DNA of 57,347 bases from Chlorobiota bacterium (GCA_028287785.1 JAQBOZ010000031.1:1-57347), one strand, 5' to 3'. Positions 35,752 to 44,741 are shown, numbered from the stretch's first letter. Made by a program: numbers and translations. Notes: a model not told the origin generated them from the sequence alone.

Positions 35752-36636
35752 ATGACATCATCAACCATCATCCCGGCCGATGCGCGCGCGCGCGCCACAT
35801 CCCCGTCGCCGTTCCTCCGTGTCGCAATGCTTCTGGCCGTGCTGATGCTTCCATGTCAGGCGCGGAGCCTGCGCGCGCAGATGACTGCCGGCAGGACCGC
35901 GGTGCTGACCGACAGCACATCGTCATCGGCGAGAACGCGCGATCTCGATGTCCTCTCCATCGGGCTGGAATATGTGCCATCGCCGGGGCTCGGCTCCTTC
36001 TTCGAACAGTATGCCATGCTGGGGGGGAGGGTCAACAGCCTGGACCCTTTCATCATGCCGACCGCCACGTTCCGTCTTGCATCGCACGGGCCCGTCAGGA
36101 TCGTGTTGACCGGCTCCTATGCGTACGGATCGTTCACCGACGTTTTCGGATTGCGCGATACCTCGGAGACGGCGGGAGGGACGGCATCGCTGGTGGAGCA
36201 GTTCGACGCGATCGCGGTGCCGTTGATGGGGGGCATTGAGTATACGCCGGTCGCCGCGCAGTTCTCGTCATATGTCGGCGCGGTGGGGGGGCTCTCGGTC
36301 AACAACGTTACCTGGACAACGAACGTCCGGGAGCAGACGTTTGCCCTGTTTTATCGTCCCATGACGAACCTGAAGGGGCTTGGGCTTGGGCCGGCGTTCA
36401 GGATCTACGCCGGCATCGATCTGCGGTTCGATGGATACTTTTCCGAGGGGTCTCCGTTTCGTGGCATATTTCTGGAAGGCAGCTATCTTGCCCTGCCGGT
36501 ACGGCGCAACTATTTTGCCGCCGTACGACTTGGAGGGAAGGGATTGCCGACCGTCCCATCCGAGGATGGTGCGACGATGAATCTTGGAGGATTGACCCTG
36601 ACGCTTGGGCTCAATCTCCAGTTCGTCCGACGGTAG
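35752..36636 (+). CDS. Exported protein of unknown function, possible outer-membrane barrel
   Basis: 294 residues. A long N-region then hydrophobic core (VAMLLAVLMLPCQA) with cleavage near RAQ marks export; an internal ATG (MLLAVLML) could be the real start. The mature part alternates polar and hydrophobic residues in aromatic-rich strands (FRLASHGPVRIVLTGSYAYGS, YTPVAAQFSSYVGAVGGLSV, LKGLGLGPAFRIYAGIDLRF, RRNYFAAVRLGG) and ends GLTLTLGLNLQFVRR, which fits a small beta-barrel. No family recognised. It sits 33 bp before hpf, so the two may be co-transcribed. Confidence 0.7.
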   Translation: MTSSTIIPADARARATSPSPFLRVAMLLAVLMLPCQARSLRAQMTAGRTAVLTDSTSSSARTRDLDVLSIGLEYVPSPGLGSFFEQYAMLGGRVNSLDPFIMPTATFRLASHGPVRIVLTGSYAYGSFTDVFGLRDTSETAGGTASLVEQFDAIAVPLMGGIEYTPVAAQFSSYVGAVGGLSVNNVTWTTNVREQTFALFYRPMTNLKGLGLGPAFRIYAGIDLRFDGYFSEGSPFRGIFLEGSYLALPVRRNYFAAVRLGGKGLPTVPSEDGATMNLGGLTLTLGLNLQFVRR

Positions 36637-36657
36637 GTTGTTCGTTTTACAAACAAC
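36637..36657 (+). promoter_or_regulatory. Small hairpin in the hpf leader
   Basis: GTTGTT and AACAAC flank a nine-base loop (CGTTTTACA) just after the stop at 36636. GGAG at 36658 lies eight bases before the hpf ATG and serves as its ribosome site. The hairpin ends next to this site and might affect initiation; it has no T run. Confidence 0.3.
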
Positions 36658-36669
36658 GGAGCTAACGTT

Positions 36670-37056
36670 ATGAACATCCAGTTCACCGCGCGGCATTTCA
36701 AGGCGCCGAGCGAGCTTCAGCGTTTCGCTGAGGATTCGATTCAAGGACTAAGCCATTTGTACGAGGGGATCGTCAACGCTGAGATCGTGTTGGAGGACAG
36801 GCCGCATGGGGGCGATGACAAGATGGCCGAGGTGATCATCTCGGTGTACAAGGAGCAGCTTTTCGCCAAGGAGAAGTCCGACGATCATCGAAAGAGCATC
36901 CAGGCGTGCGTTGATAAACTTGAACGCCAACTGGTCAAGTATAAATCCAGGCTCCACGACGGGCAGCGTCCGCACGAGAAACCGGAGTTTATCGATATCA
37001 CGGGCATCACGCCCGATATCACGGATCTGACGCCCGATATAACCGACCTGCCATAG
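36670..37056 (+). CDS. hpf: Ribosome hibernation-promoting factor, short form
   Basis: 128 residues. The N-terminal 95 residues match HPF/RaiA (NIQFTARHFKAPSELQRFAEDSI, AEIVLEDRPHGGDD, AEVIISVYKEQLFAKEKSDD, SIQACVDKLERQLVKYKSR), which binds the 30S decoding region in stationary phase and blocks translation. The tail is odd: a short acidic repeat, ITGITPDITDLTPDITDL, made by a tandem 24-bp duplication in the DNA. There is no long-HPF dimerisation domain. A clear GGAG ribosome site precedes it. The gene next to hprK recalls the hpf/hprK association seen in other phyla. Confidence 0.93.
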   Translation: MNIQFTARHFKAPSELQRFAEDSIQGLSHLYEGIVNAEIVLEDRPHGGDDKMAEVIISVYKEQLFAKEKSDDHRKSIQACVDKLERQLVKYKSRLHDGQRPHEKPEFIDITGITPDITDLTPDITDLP

Positions 37057-37197
37057 AATAGTAACGCGGGATCGATGATCCGGCGGTGAAATCGAGGGTG
37101 GAAGTCTGCGAGTGCTCCCTATATTGGCGGCATCGCGGGCGATCCACCCTTCTTTGTAACCGGGTCGCCCGATGCCTTCACGTTATCGATTCAGCTT

Positions 37198-38223
37198 ATG
37201 GGCGCTCTCGACACCATCCAGGAAGTGAGGAAGAAAAGCATCACCGTTGGATTTCTCGCCGACGAGTGCCGCGACCGTTTCGATCTCCGGCCGATCAACG
37301 CCGGGATCGGACGGGAGAAACTGATCACCGATAAGAACCTTCACCGCCCGCAGCTTGCGCTGACCGGCTATACCAAGCTCTTCACGTATCACCGTATCCA
37401 GGTGCTGGGGAATACGGAGTTCTTCTATCTTCAGGGGCTTTCGCACGACCGGCGGATCAGCGTCTTTCGCAATCTGATCAGCTTCGATGTCCCATGCCTG
37501 ATCACCACCAGCGGCAACCAGCTTGATGATGAGCTGGTGGAGATCGCCACGGCGCGCGATATCGGCGTCTTCGCCATCCCGCATGAAACCACCAAGGCCG
37601 TCTACTTCCTGAGCGATTTTCTGGACGATCAGTTCTCCGCGTATGCTCCCATCCACGGGGCCTTCGTCGATGTCTACGGCGTCGGCGTGCTGTTTATCGG
37701 GCGGTCCGGGATCGGCAAGAGCGAGGTGGCGCTGGACCTGATCGAGCGGGGGCACCGTCTGGTTGCCGACGATGTTGTGCTGGTGACGCGGAAGGGGGAG
37801 GGGATTCTGATAGGCGCCGGAACCGCCCTGGCACCCCACTTCATGGAGGTTCGGGGGCTGGGGCTTCTGGATGTCCGGCAGATGTTCGGCATCCGGGCGA
37901 TCCGTTTTCAGAAGAGGGTGGAGATCGTGGTGGAGCTTGAGGACTGGGACCCATCGGCGGATTATACAAGGACGGGGCTCGACGATCCGATGGCGGCGCT
38001 CCTGGAAGTGGAGATCCCCTATGTCCGGCTGCCGATCTTCCCGGGGAAGAATATCACCGTGATCGCGGAGGTGATCGCTCTCAACTATCTGTTGAAGCAC
38101 TACGGCTATAACGCCGCGAAGGTCTTCGCCGATAAACTGAACACGGCAATATCCCGCCGCAGTTCAAGCCATGATCGCTCGTCGGACCGTTCCACTCCGT
38201 ACTTCGAGCACGACTTCGAGTAG
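37198..38223 (+). CDS. hprK: HPr kinase/phosphorylase
   Basis: 341 residues. The N-terminal domain (about 1-135; VGFLADECRDRFDLRPI, ISVFRNLISFDVPCLITT) precedes a kinase domain with P-loop GRSGIGKS (168-175), ADDVV (190-194) and the HprK signature MEVRGLGLLDVRQMFG (216-231). The enzyme phosphorylates and dephosphorylates Ser46 of HPr in response to metabolites. No HPr, EI or EII gene lies in the window, so what it controls here cannot be told. About 20 Ser-rich residues extend past the usual C-terminus. The start has no evident Shine-Dalgarno site, and lies 141 bp after hpf. Confidence 0.95.
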   Translation: MGALDTIQEVRKKSITVGFLADECRDRFDLRPINAGIGREKLITDKNLHRPQLALTGYTKLFTYHRIQVLGNTEFFYLQGLSHDRRISVFRNLISFDVPCLITTSGNQLDDELVEIATARDIGVFAIPHETTKAVYFLSDFLDDQFSAYAPIHGAFVDVYGVGVLFIGRSGIGKSEVALDLIERGHRLVADDVVLVTRKGEGILIGAGTALAPHFMEVRGLGLLDVRQMFGIRAIRFQKRVEIVVELEDWDPSADYTRTGLDDPMAALLEVEIPYVRLPIFPGKNITVIAEVIALNYLLKHYGYNAAKVFADKLNTAISRRSSSHDRSSDRSTPYFEHDFE

Positions 38224-38497
38224 GGGGCCCGCTAACCTGGGGGGTGGTTGGTACGTTACTCCATCTCAAGCTTCGATTCAGGTTACAAGCTTTTAATGCG
38301 CTACTTGCGTAGGAAACAAGGTCCGTCTGTGTATATTTGTGCCCGGTCGAGGTACATTTCACCAATTGGGGAGCCATCCTCAATCATTTCCGATACCCCC
38401 GACTATCTCTGAAAAACGGAACTCAGTTCCTCCGTTCCCTCTCGTATCGCAGACAATTCTCTTCGCTGTTCAACCGTACCATACTACACGAGCCGTT

Positions 38498-38587
38498 ATG
38501 AGCGCTGTTGATTTTACCCGCCGTCTTTCCTATGCCTTGGTCTGGGGAAGCGTCCTGGCCGCGCTGATCTTCGCGATCACGAGCTGA
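38498..38587 (+). CDS. Possible 29-residue membrane peptide
   Basis: ATG to TGA encodes a peptide beginning MSAVDFTRRLSYALVW and ending AALIFAITS: a short basic N-terminus followed by one hydrophobic helix, the usual form of small bacterial membrane proteins. It is the only coding-like frame in the 750-bp gap between hprK and the sigma factor. No clear Shine-Dalgarno site. No family recognised, so this is tentative. Confidence 0.35.
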   Translation: MSAVDFTRRLSYALVWGSVLAALIFAITS

Positions 38588-38979
38588 TTCCCAGCCACTT
38601 TCACCCCTCCTCCAGGTCGGTATCCCTCACCGATCGACTATCACGATTCACATCCCTTCAGGATCGTTGTCGGAGTCCATTCGATAACGAACTCGCTTAT
38701 GTCTTGCCGGAAGCAACCCTTTCAACGGTTACTTTAAGTCCCTGATGTTCCCTCCGGAAATGCCGCGGAATTTCGTCGGTTAATGCCTATCACTATCGCC
38801 AAAATCTTATCTTGGGTCTTCCGAACGCCGGTAACAGCCGCACGTTGCGCCCCGTTCCGGGCGTTTTGTGGGCGGCCCTTCAAGTAGTTGTGTAACGTCG
38901 TGCCGTCGTGCGAGTGCAATGGATCGATCCTTGAATGCGCTCGTGTCGCCGGTATTATAGATCGTGGAGTCGTTTGCAG
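38588..38979. other. Intergenic region before the sigma factor gene
   Basis: About 390 bases without a convincing gene. The right end holds a good vegetative-type promoter (38931-38958). The remainder shows no tRNA cloverleaf and no strong terminator. Confidence 0.5.
38931..38958 (+). promoter_or_regulatory. Sigma-70-like promoter of the ECF sigma factor gene
   Basis: TTGAAT (38931-38936) and TATTAT (38953-38958) are separated by 16 bases, close to the classic consensus. Transcription would begin near 38965, about 15 bases before the GTG start chosen for the sigma factor. Confidence 0.5.
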
Positions 38980-39708
38980 GTGACCATAGCAACTAACTCA
39001 CCGACAATCGTCGAACCATCGGCGGAGAGCGATCCCCGGAATGGTTCCGGGGAGACCCCGCAGCCGGAGCAGCAGGCCGATGGCGCCGGTCCGGCTTCGG
39101 TTACCCCGGCGGCGCAGCCCCTGCACGATATCGGCAATGAGCTTATGATGGCATTGCAGCGTGGCGACCGCGCGGCGCTCCGCCGTCTGCACGCGCTCTA
39201 TAACCCGAAGCTCTACAGTTTCATCTGTCGCATCGTTGTCGATCCCTCCACGGCCGAGGATATCGTGCAGGAGACATGGATGACGCTGTATGAGCGGCGC
39301 CAGGGGTATCAGCCGACGTTCAAGTTTTCCACCTGGCTCTTCACGATCGCGCGGCGGAAGGCGCTGAGCGAGCTTCGCCGGCGAAGTGTCCGCTCCATCG
39401 TCCGGTCGCTGACGCATAGCGGCCGATCGGGGGAGACGGAGGATCTCGAGTTCCGTCAGAACGTGTTCTGCGACCCCGATGCCTCGGCCGACGGGGCGCT
39501 TGTGGCGAAGATCGTGGAGCGGGCGCTGGGGTCTCTTTCCCCGCAGCAGCGGGAGATCGTGGTGCTGAGGGATATCGAGGGGTTTGAGAACGATGAGATT
39601 GCGATGATTCTGCAGTGGACCCTGAAGCCCGGAGCGCTCCGCAAGCGGATCTTCGATGCGCGGGAGGCGTTCCGGCGGGCGATGCACGGACAGGGATACA
39701 GGGATTGA
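38980..39708 (+). CDS. ECF-type RNA polymerase sigma factor
   Basis: 242 residues from the GTG at 38980. A Pro/Ala/Glu-rich N-terminal extension of about 45 residues precedes region 2 (ALRRLHALYNPKLYSFICR, STAEDIVQETWMTLYERR, FKFSTWLFTIARRKALSEL) and region 4 (ALGSLSPQQREIVVLRDIEGF, DEIAMILQWTLKPGALRKRI, ARE). It should direct RNA polymerase to a small regulon, under control of the probable anti-sigma factor encoded 86 bp downstream. The extension is longer than usual; an internal ATG near 39146 would remove it, but the promoter position and codon use favour the longer form. Promoter visible at 38931-38958. Confidence 0.88.
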   Translation: MTIATNSPTIVEPSAESDPRNGSGETPQPEQQADGAGPASVTPAAQPLHDIGNELMMALQRGDRAALRRLHALYNPKLYSFICRIVVDPSTAEDIVQETWMTLYERRQGYQPTFKFSTWLFTIARRKALSELRRRSVRSIVRSLTHSGRSGETEDLEFRQNVFCDPDASADGALVAKIVERALGSLSPQQREIVVLRDIEGFENDEIAMILQWTLKPGALRKRIFDAREAFRRAMHGQGYRD

Positions 39709-39794
39709 GGATGGCCTGTCGAGGCCGCGGCGCAGACGAACCGCGGCCGATGACCGGGATGATTACGAACAGCCGAGATCAATGATTTCCGATT

Positions 39795-40292
39795 ATGACC
39801 GAACATAACCTACATACTGCCGACGATACTCCCGGTGATTGGGAGAAGTACCACGCGCTTCTCGCGAAACAGCCCGATCTCCCCATGCCGGTGAGTTCGC
39901 TCGCGATGATGTCCCGTATCGACTCCGCGATCGATCGCCGTCCGGGCGCTCTCCGTCGCTGGGTTGCGGCCCCCGCCATCGCCCTGTCGACGCTCCTGGT
40001 CGTCTTCTGGTTCGGCATCTCCGGCACGCCGTCCGGCAATTCCGGGCCGGCCATGCCCGCCGAAGTATCGGCCAGAACCAGCCCGCAGGCTCCGCGACTG
40101 GTGCATCGCCCGCGCAGGCACCTTCAGCCCCCGACGCTGCCGGATGTTGACGAGGCCGAGACGCCGAACACCGATACGGCTGTGATCCCGCAGCGCTACG
40201 AGCCGCAGATTCCGCAGAAGGAGCCGGGGCCCGGAGAGATTCATTTCGGCCCGTCGCCCGGACCCGGTCGCGACCTTCGCTTTGCTCCCTGA
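39795..40292 (+). CDS. Probable membrane anti-sigma factor
   Basis: 165 residues. N-terminal 55 residues are hydrophilic and helical (DWEKYHALLAKQPDLPMP, SSLAMMSRIDSAIDRR). One transmembrane helix follows (about 58-77, APAIALSTLLVVFWFGI), then a Pro-rich tail (PRLVHRPRRHLQPPTLP, GPGEIHFGPSPGPGRDL) that should lie in the periplasm. Position just after an ECF sigma gene and this topology are typical of anti-sigma factors. No zinc-binding HxxxCxxC motif is seen, so the function rests on context. Confidence 0.65.
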   Translation: MTEHNLHTADDTPGDWEKYHALLAKQPDLPMPVSSLAMMSRIDSAIDRRPGALRRWVAAPAIALSTLLVVFWFGISGTPSGNSGPAMPAEVSARTSPQAPRLVHRPRRHLQPPTLPDVDEAETPNTDTAVIPQRYEPQIPQKEPGPGEIHFGPSPGPGRDLRFAP

Positions 40293-40401
40293 AATGATTG
40301 TCGGCACAATGGAATAGGGGAGATTTCCGTTACTTTAGTGCCATGCCACGTCCCGTGAACCCGGTGGCGCACTATCGAGACTCAACTTCCATGCAATCAT
40401 T

Positions 40402-42207
40402 ATGAAGCATTTCAGCCGTTCAATCCTTCGCAGCGGAGCGTATTTCGGGGTCCTGACCCTGACCGTGCTCTCGCTTGCCTCGTGCGGGAAGCCGACAGTA
40501 AGAGAGAAGATCGTGGCCAACGGTCCGCCGGTGGAAGGGGACTGGGTGGTGATTCACGATCTTGCCGATCCCGAGAGCCTGAATGTGCTTACTTCGAGCG
40601 ATGCCAGCGCCAGCGAGATCGACGCGTATATCTACGAGACGCTGATCAACACCGATCCGATAACGCTGAAGGATGTCCCCTGGATTGCCGATTCCCTCCC
40701 GAAGATCAGCGATGACCGCTTGAGCTATGATTTCCATATCCGGAAGGATGTGAAGTTCAGCGATGGCGTTCCGGTGACCGGCGCCGATTTCATCTTCTAT
40801 CTGAAGACGCTGAAAAACCCGATGATCATCGATGCCGCCCCGACACGCGGATACTACGAACGTGTCGATAGCGCCATCCTCGTCGACGGCGATCCATACC
40901 ACCTCCGCGTGATCATGAACAAGCCGTATTATCTGGGCGATCAGTTCGCGGGCGGGTTGTACGCGCTTCCCAAGCATGTCTGGGACCCGAAGGGGCTTAC
41001 CGACAAGATGAGCTTCGCGGAGCTGAACAGCAACGATACCAACAATACAAACCCCTATATCAAGCAGTTTGCCGACTCGTTCACGGTGGTGGAGAAGGGG
41101 ATGTCGCGGGAGTACCTCATCGGCTCGGGGCCGTACAAGTTCGACGAGTGGCGGAGGAACGAGAGGGTTTCGCTGGTGCGCGATCCCAACTACTGGAACA
41201 AGGGGGATTCGCTCGCGCTTTCGTATCCCGAGAAGCTGGTCTGGAGCTCGATCAATGACTTCAACGCCGCGCTGGTCTCGCTCCGTGGCGGCGATCTCGA
41301 CGTGATGCCGAAGCTGGAGAAGATCCAGTACATGCGCGTGAAGGATGTGATGCCGTCGCTCGGCCTGAAGCCCGCCGTCTACGATTATCCCGGCTACACC
41401 TATGTGGGCTACAACGCCCTCCACCCGATGTTCGCCGATAAGAAGGTGCGTCAGGCGCTGGCGCATCTGATCAACCGCGATGCCATCATCGAGAAGATCT
41501 ACTTCGGCATGGCCCGGCCGGTGCAGTCGCCGCTGTTCTACAAGCGGCCCGAGTGCGATACCGCGCTGCCGACCATGAAGTACGATCCGGCGCTTGCCAA
41601 GAAGATGCTTGCCGAGGCGGGATGGACCGACAGCGATGGTGATGGCATTCTGGATAAGGTGATCAACGGGGTGAGGACTCCCTTCAAGTTCGATATCATG
41701 CTCAACTCCGGCAATCAGGCGCGCCAGCAGATGGCGATCCTCTTCGTGAGCGAGCTGAAAAAAGCGGGCATCGATGCTCATACGCTTACGCTCGACTGGG
41801 CCACATATCTGAAGAAGACGCGCAGCAAGGATTTCGATGCCTGCATCGCCGGGTGGGCGATGGAGGTGCGGGAGGGGGATCTGAGCCAGATCTGGGCCTC
41901 CAAATCGGCGGATGAGGGGGGCTCCAACAGCGTTTCGTTCAAGAACAAGCGGGTGGATGAGCTGCTGGATGCCATCAGGAGCGAGTTCGATTATTCGAAG
42001 CGGCTTCCTCTCTACACGGAGCTTCAGGAGATCATTCACGACGAGCAGCCGTACAACTTCCTCGTGGCCGAGCAGGTGACCGGCGCCTTCAGCGATCGGT
42101 TCCAGAACACGAAGTTCTACGCTCCGCGCCCCTGCTACAACGCCGGCTGGTGGTGGTCGCCAAAGGGAGCGCAGCGTTACGGAAACAAGGCCGTGGCGAT
42201 GAACTGA
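40402..42207 (+). CDS. Oligopeptide ABC transporter substrate-binding lipoprotein
   Basis: 601 residues, SBP family 5 (OppA/DppA). The lipoprotein signal ends LASC with the lipidated cysteine at C28. Family motifs: DPESLNVL near residue 55, YIYETLI, LSYDFHIRKDVKFSDGVPVTGADFIF, YLIGSGPYKFDEWRRNERV, DPNYWNKGD, VRQALAHLINRDAIIEKIYFG and AGWTDSDGDGILDK. It should capture peptides (or another solute of this family) at the inner membrane for the two permeases downstream. A strong terminator lies between it and the permease genes. No ATPase gene in the window. Confidence 0.93.
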   Translation: MKHFSRSILRSGAYFGVLTLTVLSLASCGKPTVREKIVANGPPVEGDWVVIHDLADPESLNVLTSSDASASEIDAYIYETLINTDPITLKDVPWIADSLPKISDDRLSYDFHIRKDVKFSDGVPVTGADFIFYLKTLKNPMIIDAAPTRGYYERVDSAILVDGDPYHLRVIMNKPYYLGDQFAGGLYALPKHVWDPKGLTDKMSFAELNSNDTNNTNPYIKQFADSFTVVEKGMSREYLIGSGPYKFDEWRRNERVSLVRDPNYWNKGDSLALSYPEKLVWSSINDFNAALVSLRGGDLDVMPKLEKIQYMRVKDVMPSLGLKPAVYDYPGYTYVGYNALHPMFADKKVRQALAHLINRDAIIEKIYFGMARPVQSPLFYKRPECDTALPTMKYDPALAKKMLAEAGWTDSDGDGILDKVINGVRTPFKFDIMLNSGNQARQQMAILFVSELKKAGIDAHTLTLDWATYLKKTRSKDFDACIAGWAMEVREGDLSQIWASKSADEGGSNSVSFKNKRVDELLDAIRSEFDYSKRLPLYTELQEIIHDEQPYNFLVAEQVTGAFSDRFQNTKFYAPRPCYNAGWWWSPKGAQRYGNKAVAMN

Positions 42208-42241
42208 GCCGGCGACGACGCCCGCTGTCAAAAGCAATCAA

Positions 42242-42272
42242 GGGAACCCGGCCTCCGGGTTCCCTTTTTTTT
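42242..42272 (+). terminator. Intrinsic terminator after the binding-protein gene
   Basis: GGGAACCCGG and its complement flank a three-base loop (CCT), followed by eight T residues. It lies 35 bp after the stop and before the permease genes, so permease mRNA depends on read-through or a separate promoter. Confidence 0.9.
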
Positions 42273-42479
42273 GCCGGAGGGGCTGTTTATGGGCCGATGA
42301 ATCTCCCCCGAACGAAGTTCGTGTTGGTATCTCCATCTTTCCATCCGTATTTTCCCGTTGATTCGCCTCTCCATGCTCGATCATCGTCAGGAATCTCTTA
42401 TGCGGAGCCGGCCCGATGATGTCTTCGAGCGCGGAATGGGCTTCCCATGAAGCGTTCATTCACTCGATGTACCGCGCCG

Positions 42480-43487
42480 ATGCTTACCTATATCTTCAAG
42501 CGAATCTTCCTGTTCATCCCCACGCTGCTGCTTGTCACTGTTATCACGTTTGCGATCGGCCAGCTTGCGCCGGGCGATCCCGCCGAGCTGAAGGCGGGGG
42601 GATTATCGGAGAGGGCGGACCGCGGGGTTACCAAGAAGATGATCGAAAATATACGAAAGCAGTGGCATATGGATGAGCCTATTCCGGTGCAGTACGGATA
42701 CTGGGTCGGTAATCTGGTAAGGCTCGATTTCGGTAAATCGTTGAAGGATGAGCGGCCGGTGATCGACAAGATCTGGGAGCGGATCCCGATCACGCTGCTG
42801 ATGAGCTTCATATCGATATTGCTGGCCTACCTGATAGCTGTGCCGCTCGGCATCTATTCAGCCACGCATCCGGGGACAAAGACCGACAAGATATCCACCG
42901 CCATCCTCTTCATGCTCTACTCGCTCCCGTCGTTCTGGGTGGCGACGCTTGGCATCATCTATCTCTGCCGGGGGAGCGGGTTTATCGAGCTGTTCCCATC
43001 AGCCAAACTTCATTCGGTGGATTATTCACCGGCGTGGCCGTTCGCGGACAAGGCGCTGGATCTTCTCTGGCATATCGCGCTGCCGATGATCATCTATACC
43101 TACGGCAGCTTCGCCTATATATCGCGGCAGATGCGCGGGGCGATGCTTGAAACCATCCGCCAGGATTATATCCGCACCGCGCGCGCCAAGGGGCTTTCCG
43201 AGCGGGTGGTGGTCTACAAGCACGCCCTCAGGAACTCGCTTATCCCGATCATCACCCTGCTGGCCGGCCTGCTTCCGTCGCTCATCGGCGGCTCGGTGAT
43301 CGTGGAGCAGATCTTCTCGATCCCCGGCATGGGGCAGCTTGCCATTCAGGCGCTCAACGAGCGAGACTATCCGCTGATCATGGGTGAGCTTACCTTCAGC
43401 GCCATCCTGACGCTCTTCGGGGTTCTTCTCGCCGATCTCCTCTACTCCGTTGCCGATCCCCGGATCTCGCTCACGAAGAAGGGGTGA
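42480..43487 (+). CDS. Peptide ABC transporter permease, DppB/OppB type
   Basis: 335 residues from the ATG at 42480 (MLTYIFKRIFLFIPTLLLVT); the codon 33 bases earlier gives a less typical start. Six membrane segments. Typical DppB features: the long first periplasmic loop (DPAELKAGG to YWVGNLVRLDFGKSL) and the EAA loop that contacts the ATPase (DYIRTARAKGLSERVVVYKHALRNSLIPII). Inner membrane. The partner permease follows 122 bp downstream. Confidence 0.93.
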   Translation: MLTYIFKRIFLFIPTLLLVTVITFAIGQLAPGDPAELKAGGLSERADRGVTKKMIENIRKQWHMDEPIPVQYGYWVGNLVRLDFGKSLKDERPVIDKIWERIPITLLMSFISILLAYLIAVPLGIYSATHPGTKTDKISTAILFMLYSLPSFWVATLGIIYLCRGSGFIELFPSAKLHSVDYSPAWPFADKALDLLWHIALPMIIYTYGSFAYISRQMRGAMLETIRQDYIRTARAKGLSERVVVYKHALRNSLIPIITLLAGLLPSLIGGSVIVEQIFSIPGMGQLAIQALNERDYPLIMGELTFSAILTLFGVLLADLLYSVADPRISLTKKG

Positions 43488-43609
43488 TCCCGAGGATCGC
43501 TCCGCATGGGAGTTCCCGGCGGCATGGGCTTTCGGCCCGTTGATCGATGCCCTTCGGTGGCATCCCGTTACACGCTTTGAACGCAATCAATTTCTCAATC
43601 ATAGAACGC

Positions 43610-44701
43610 ATGGCCGACGAAACAGCAATTGCAACCCCGGTGACGACCGAGACGAACGGCGTTGCGATCGACCCGAAGAATGCGAAGAAACGCCCCGATC
43701 AGAGCTACTGGAGCCTTGTCAAGCATCAGTTCAAGAAGAACCGCGCGGCGGTCTGGGCGCTCTATTTCATCTACTTCCTGGTGGCGGTTGCCCTGCTGGC
43801 CGATGTTCTCGCCAATGACAAGCCCATTTTCTGCTCCTACCACAAGACGTTCTACGCGCCGGTGTTCAAGGATTACGCGGTCGGCCTGGGGCTTTCGAAG
43901 TATGCTCCCGAGCTTGCCAACGCCGATTGGAAATCGCTGAAATATGATTGGGCGGTGTTCCCGCCGGTCAGGTACGCGGCCAGCTCCACCGATATCATGG
44001 CCTCCTTCCAGCCGCCGTTCCAGTCCGGCAGCGATCACTATTTCGGGACGGATCAGCCGGGCCGCGATGTCCTCTCCGGCCTGATTCACGGCTCGCGGAT
44101 ATCGCTCTCGATCGGGTTGATATCGATGGGCATCGCCACGTTTATCGGGGTGATTCTGGGGGCTCTGGCGGGCTATTTCGGGGGATGGGTGGATAACGTG
44201 ATCTCGCGTGTGACCGAGGTGTTCCTGAACTTCCCGACGCTCTTTCTGATTCTGGCGATCGTCGCCTTCTATGGAGCCAGCGTCTTTCTGGTCATGGTCG
44301 TGATCGGCATCACCGGCTGGATGGGGATAGCGCGCCTTGTGCGTGGCGAGGTGCTCCGGGTGCGGAATCTGGAGTATGTCACGGCCGCCAACTCGGTCGG
44401 GTTTACAGCGACGCGCGTCATCTTCCGCCATGTGCTTCCGAACTCGATTGCCCCGGTGCTGGTGTCGATCGCGTTCGGCATCGCGGGCGCCATTCTTACC
44501 GAATCGGCGCTGTCGTTCCTCGGCTTCGGCGTCCCGATCGAGACGGTGACGTGGGGGTCCGCGCTGAACCAGTCGCGCACGGCCACGTTCGCCTGGTGGC
44601 TCGCCGTGTTTCCGGGGCTGATGATCTTCCTGACGGCGTACTGCTATAACATGGTCGGCGACGGTCTTCGCGATGCCACCGATCCAAGGCTGCGCGATTA
44701 A
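43610..44701 (+). CDS. Peptide ABC transporter permease, DppC/OppC type
   Basis: 363 residues from the ATG at 43610. The cytoplasmic N-terminus (QSYWSLVKHQFKKNRAAVWAL) and first membrane helix are followed by a periplasmic stretch of about 100 residues, then HYFGTDQPGRDVLSGLIHGSRISL, GALAGYFGGWVDNVISRVTEV and the EAA loop (YVTAANSVGFTATRVIFRHVLPNSI), and LSFLGFGVPIETVTWGSAL. The enlarged loop after helix 1 is longer than in E. coli DppC. Forms the channel with the DppB-type subunit. Gene ends with a strong terminator; no DppD/DppF follows. Confidence 0.93.
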   Translation: MADETAIATPVTTETNGVAIDPKNAKKRPDQSYWSLVKHQFKKNRAAVWALYFIYFLVAVALLADVLANDKPIFCSYHKTFYAPVFKDYAVGLGLSKYAPELANADWKSLKYDWAVFPPVRYAASSTDIMASFQPPFQSGSDHYFGTDQPGRDVLSGLIHGSRISLSIGLISMGIATFIGVILGALAGYFGGWVDNVISRVTEVFLNFPTLFLILAIVAFYGASVFLVMVVIGITGWMGIARLVRGEVLRVRNLEYVTAANSVGFTATRVIFRHVLPNSIAPVLVSIAFGIAGAILTESALSFLGFGVPIETVTWGSALNQSRTATFAWWLAVFPGLMIFLTAYCYNMVGDGLRDATDPRLRD

Positions 44702-44741
44702 GAGTGCCCCACGATATGCCCGGTAAGGGCATGGTACAACA

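Noticed and set aside
38260-38345. tRNA-like T-loop (CTTCGATTC) and AAGCTT inverted repeat after hprK
   Set aside because: No acceptor stem, anticodon arm or CCA-compatible pairing can be drawn; the six-bp AAGCTT pair with TTTT is only a weak terminator candidate.
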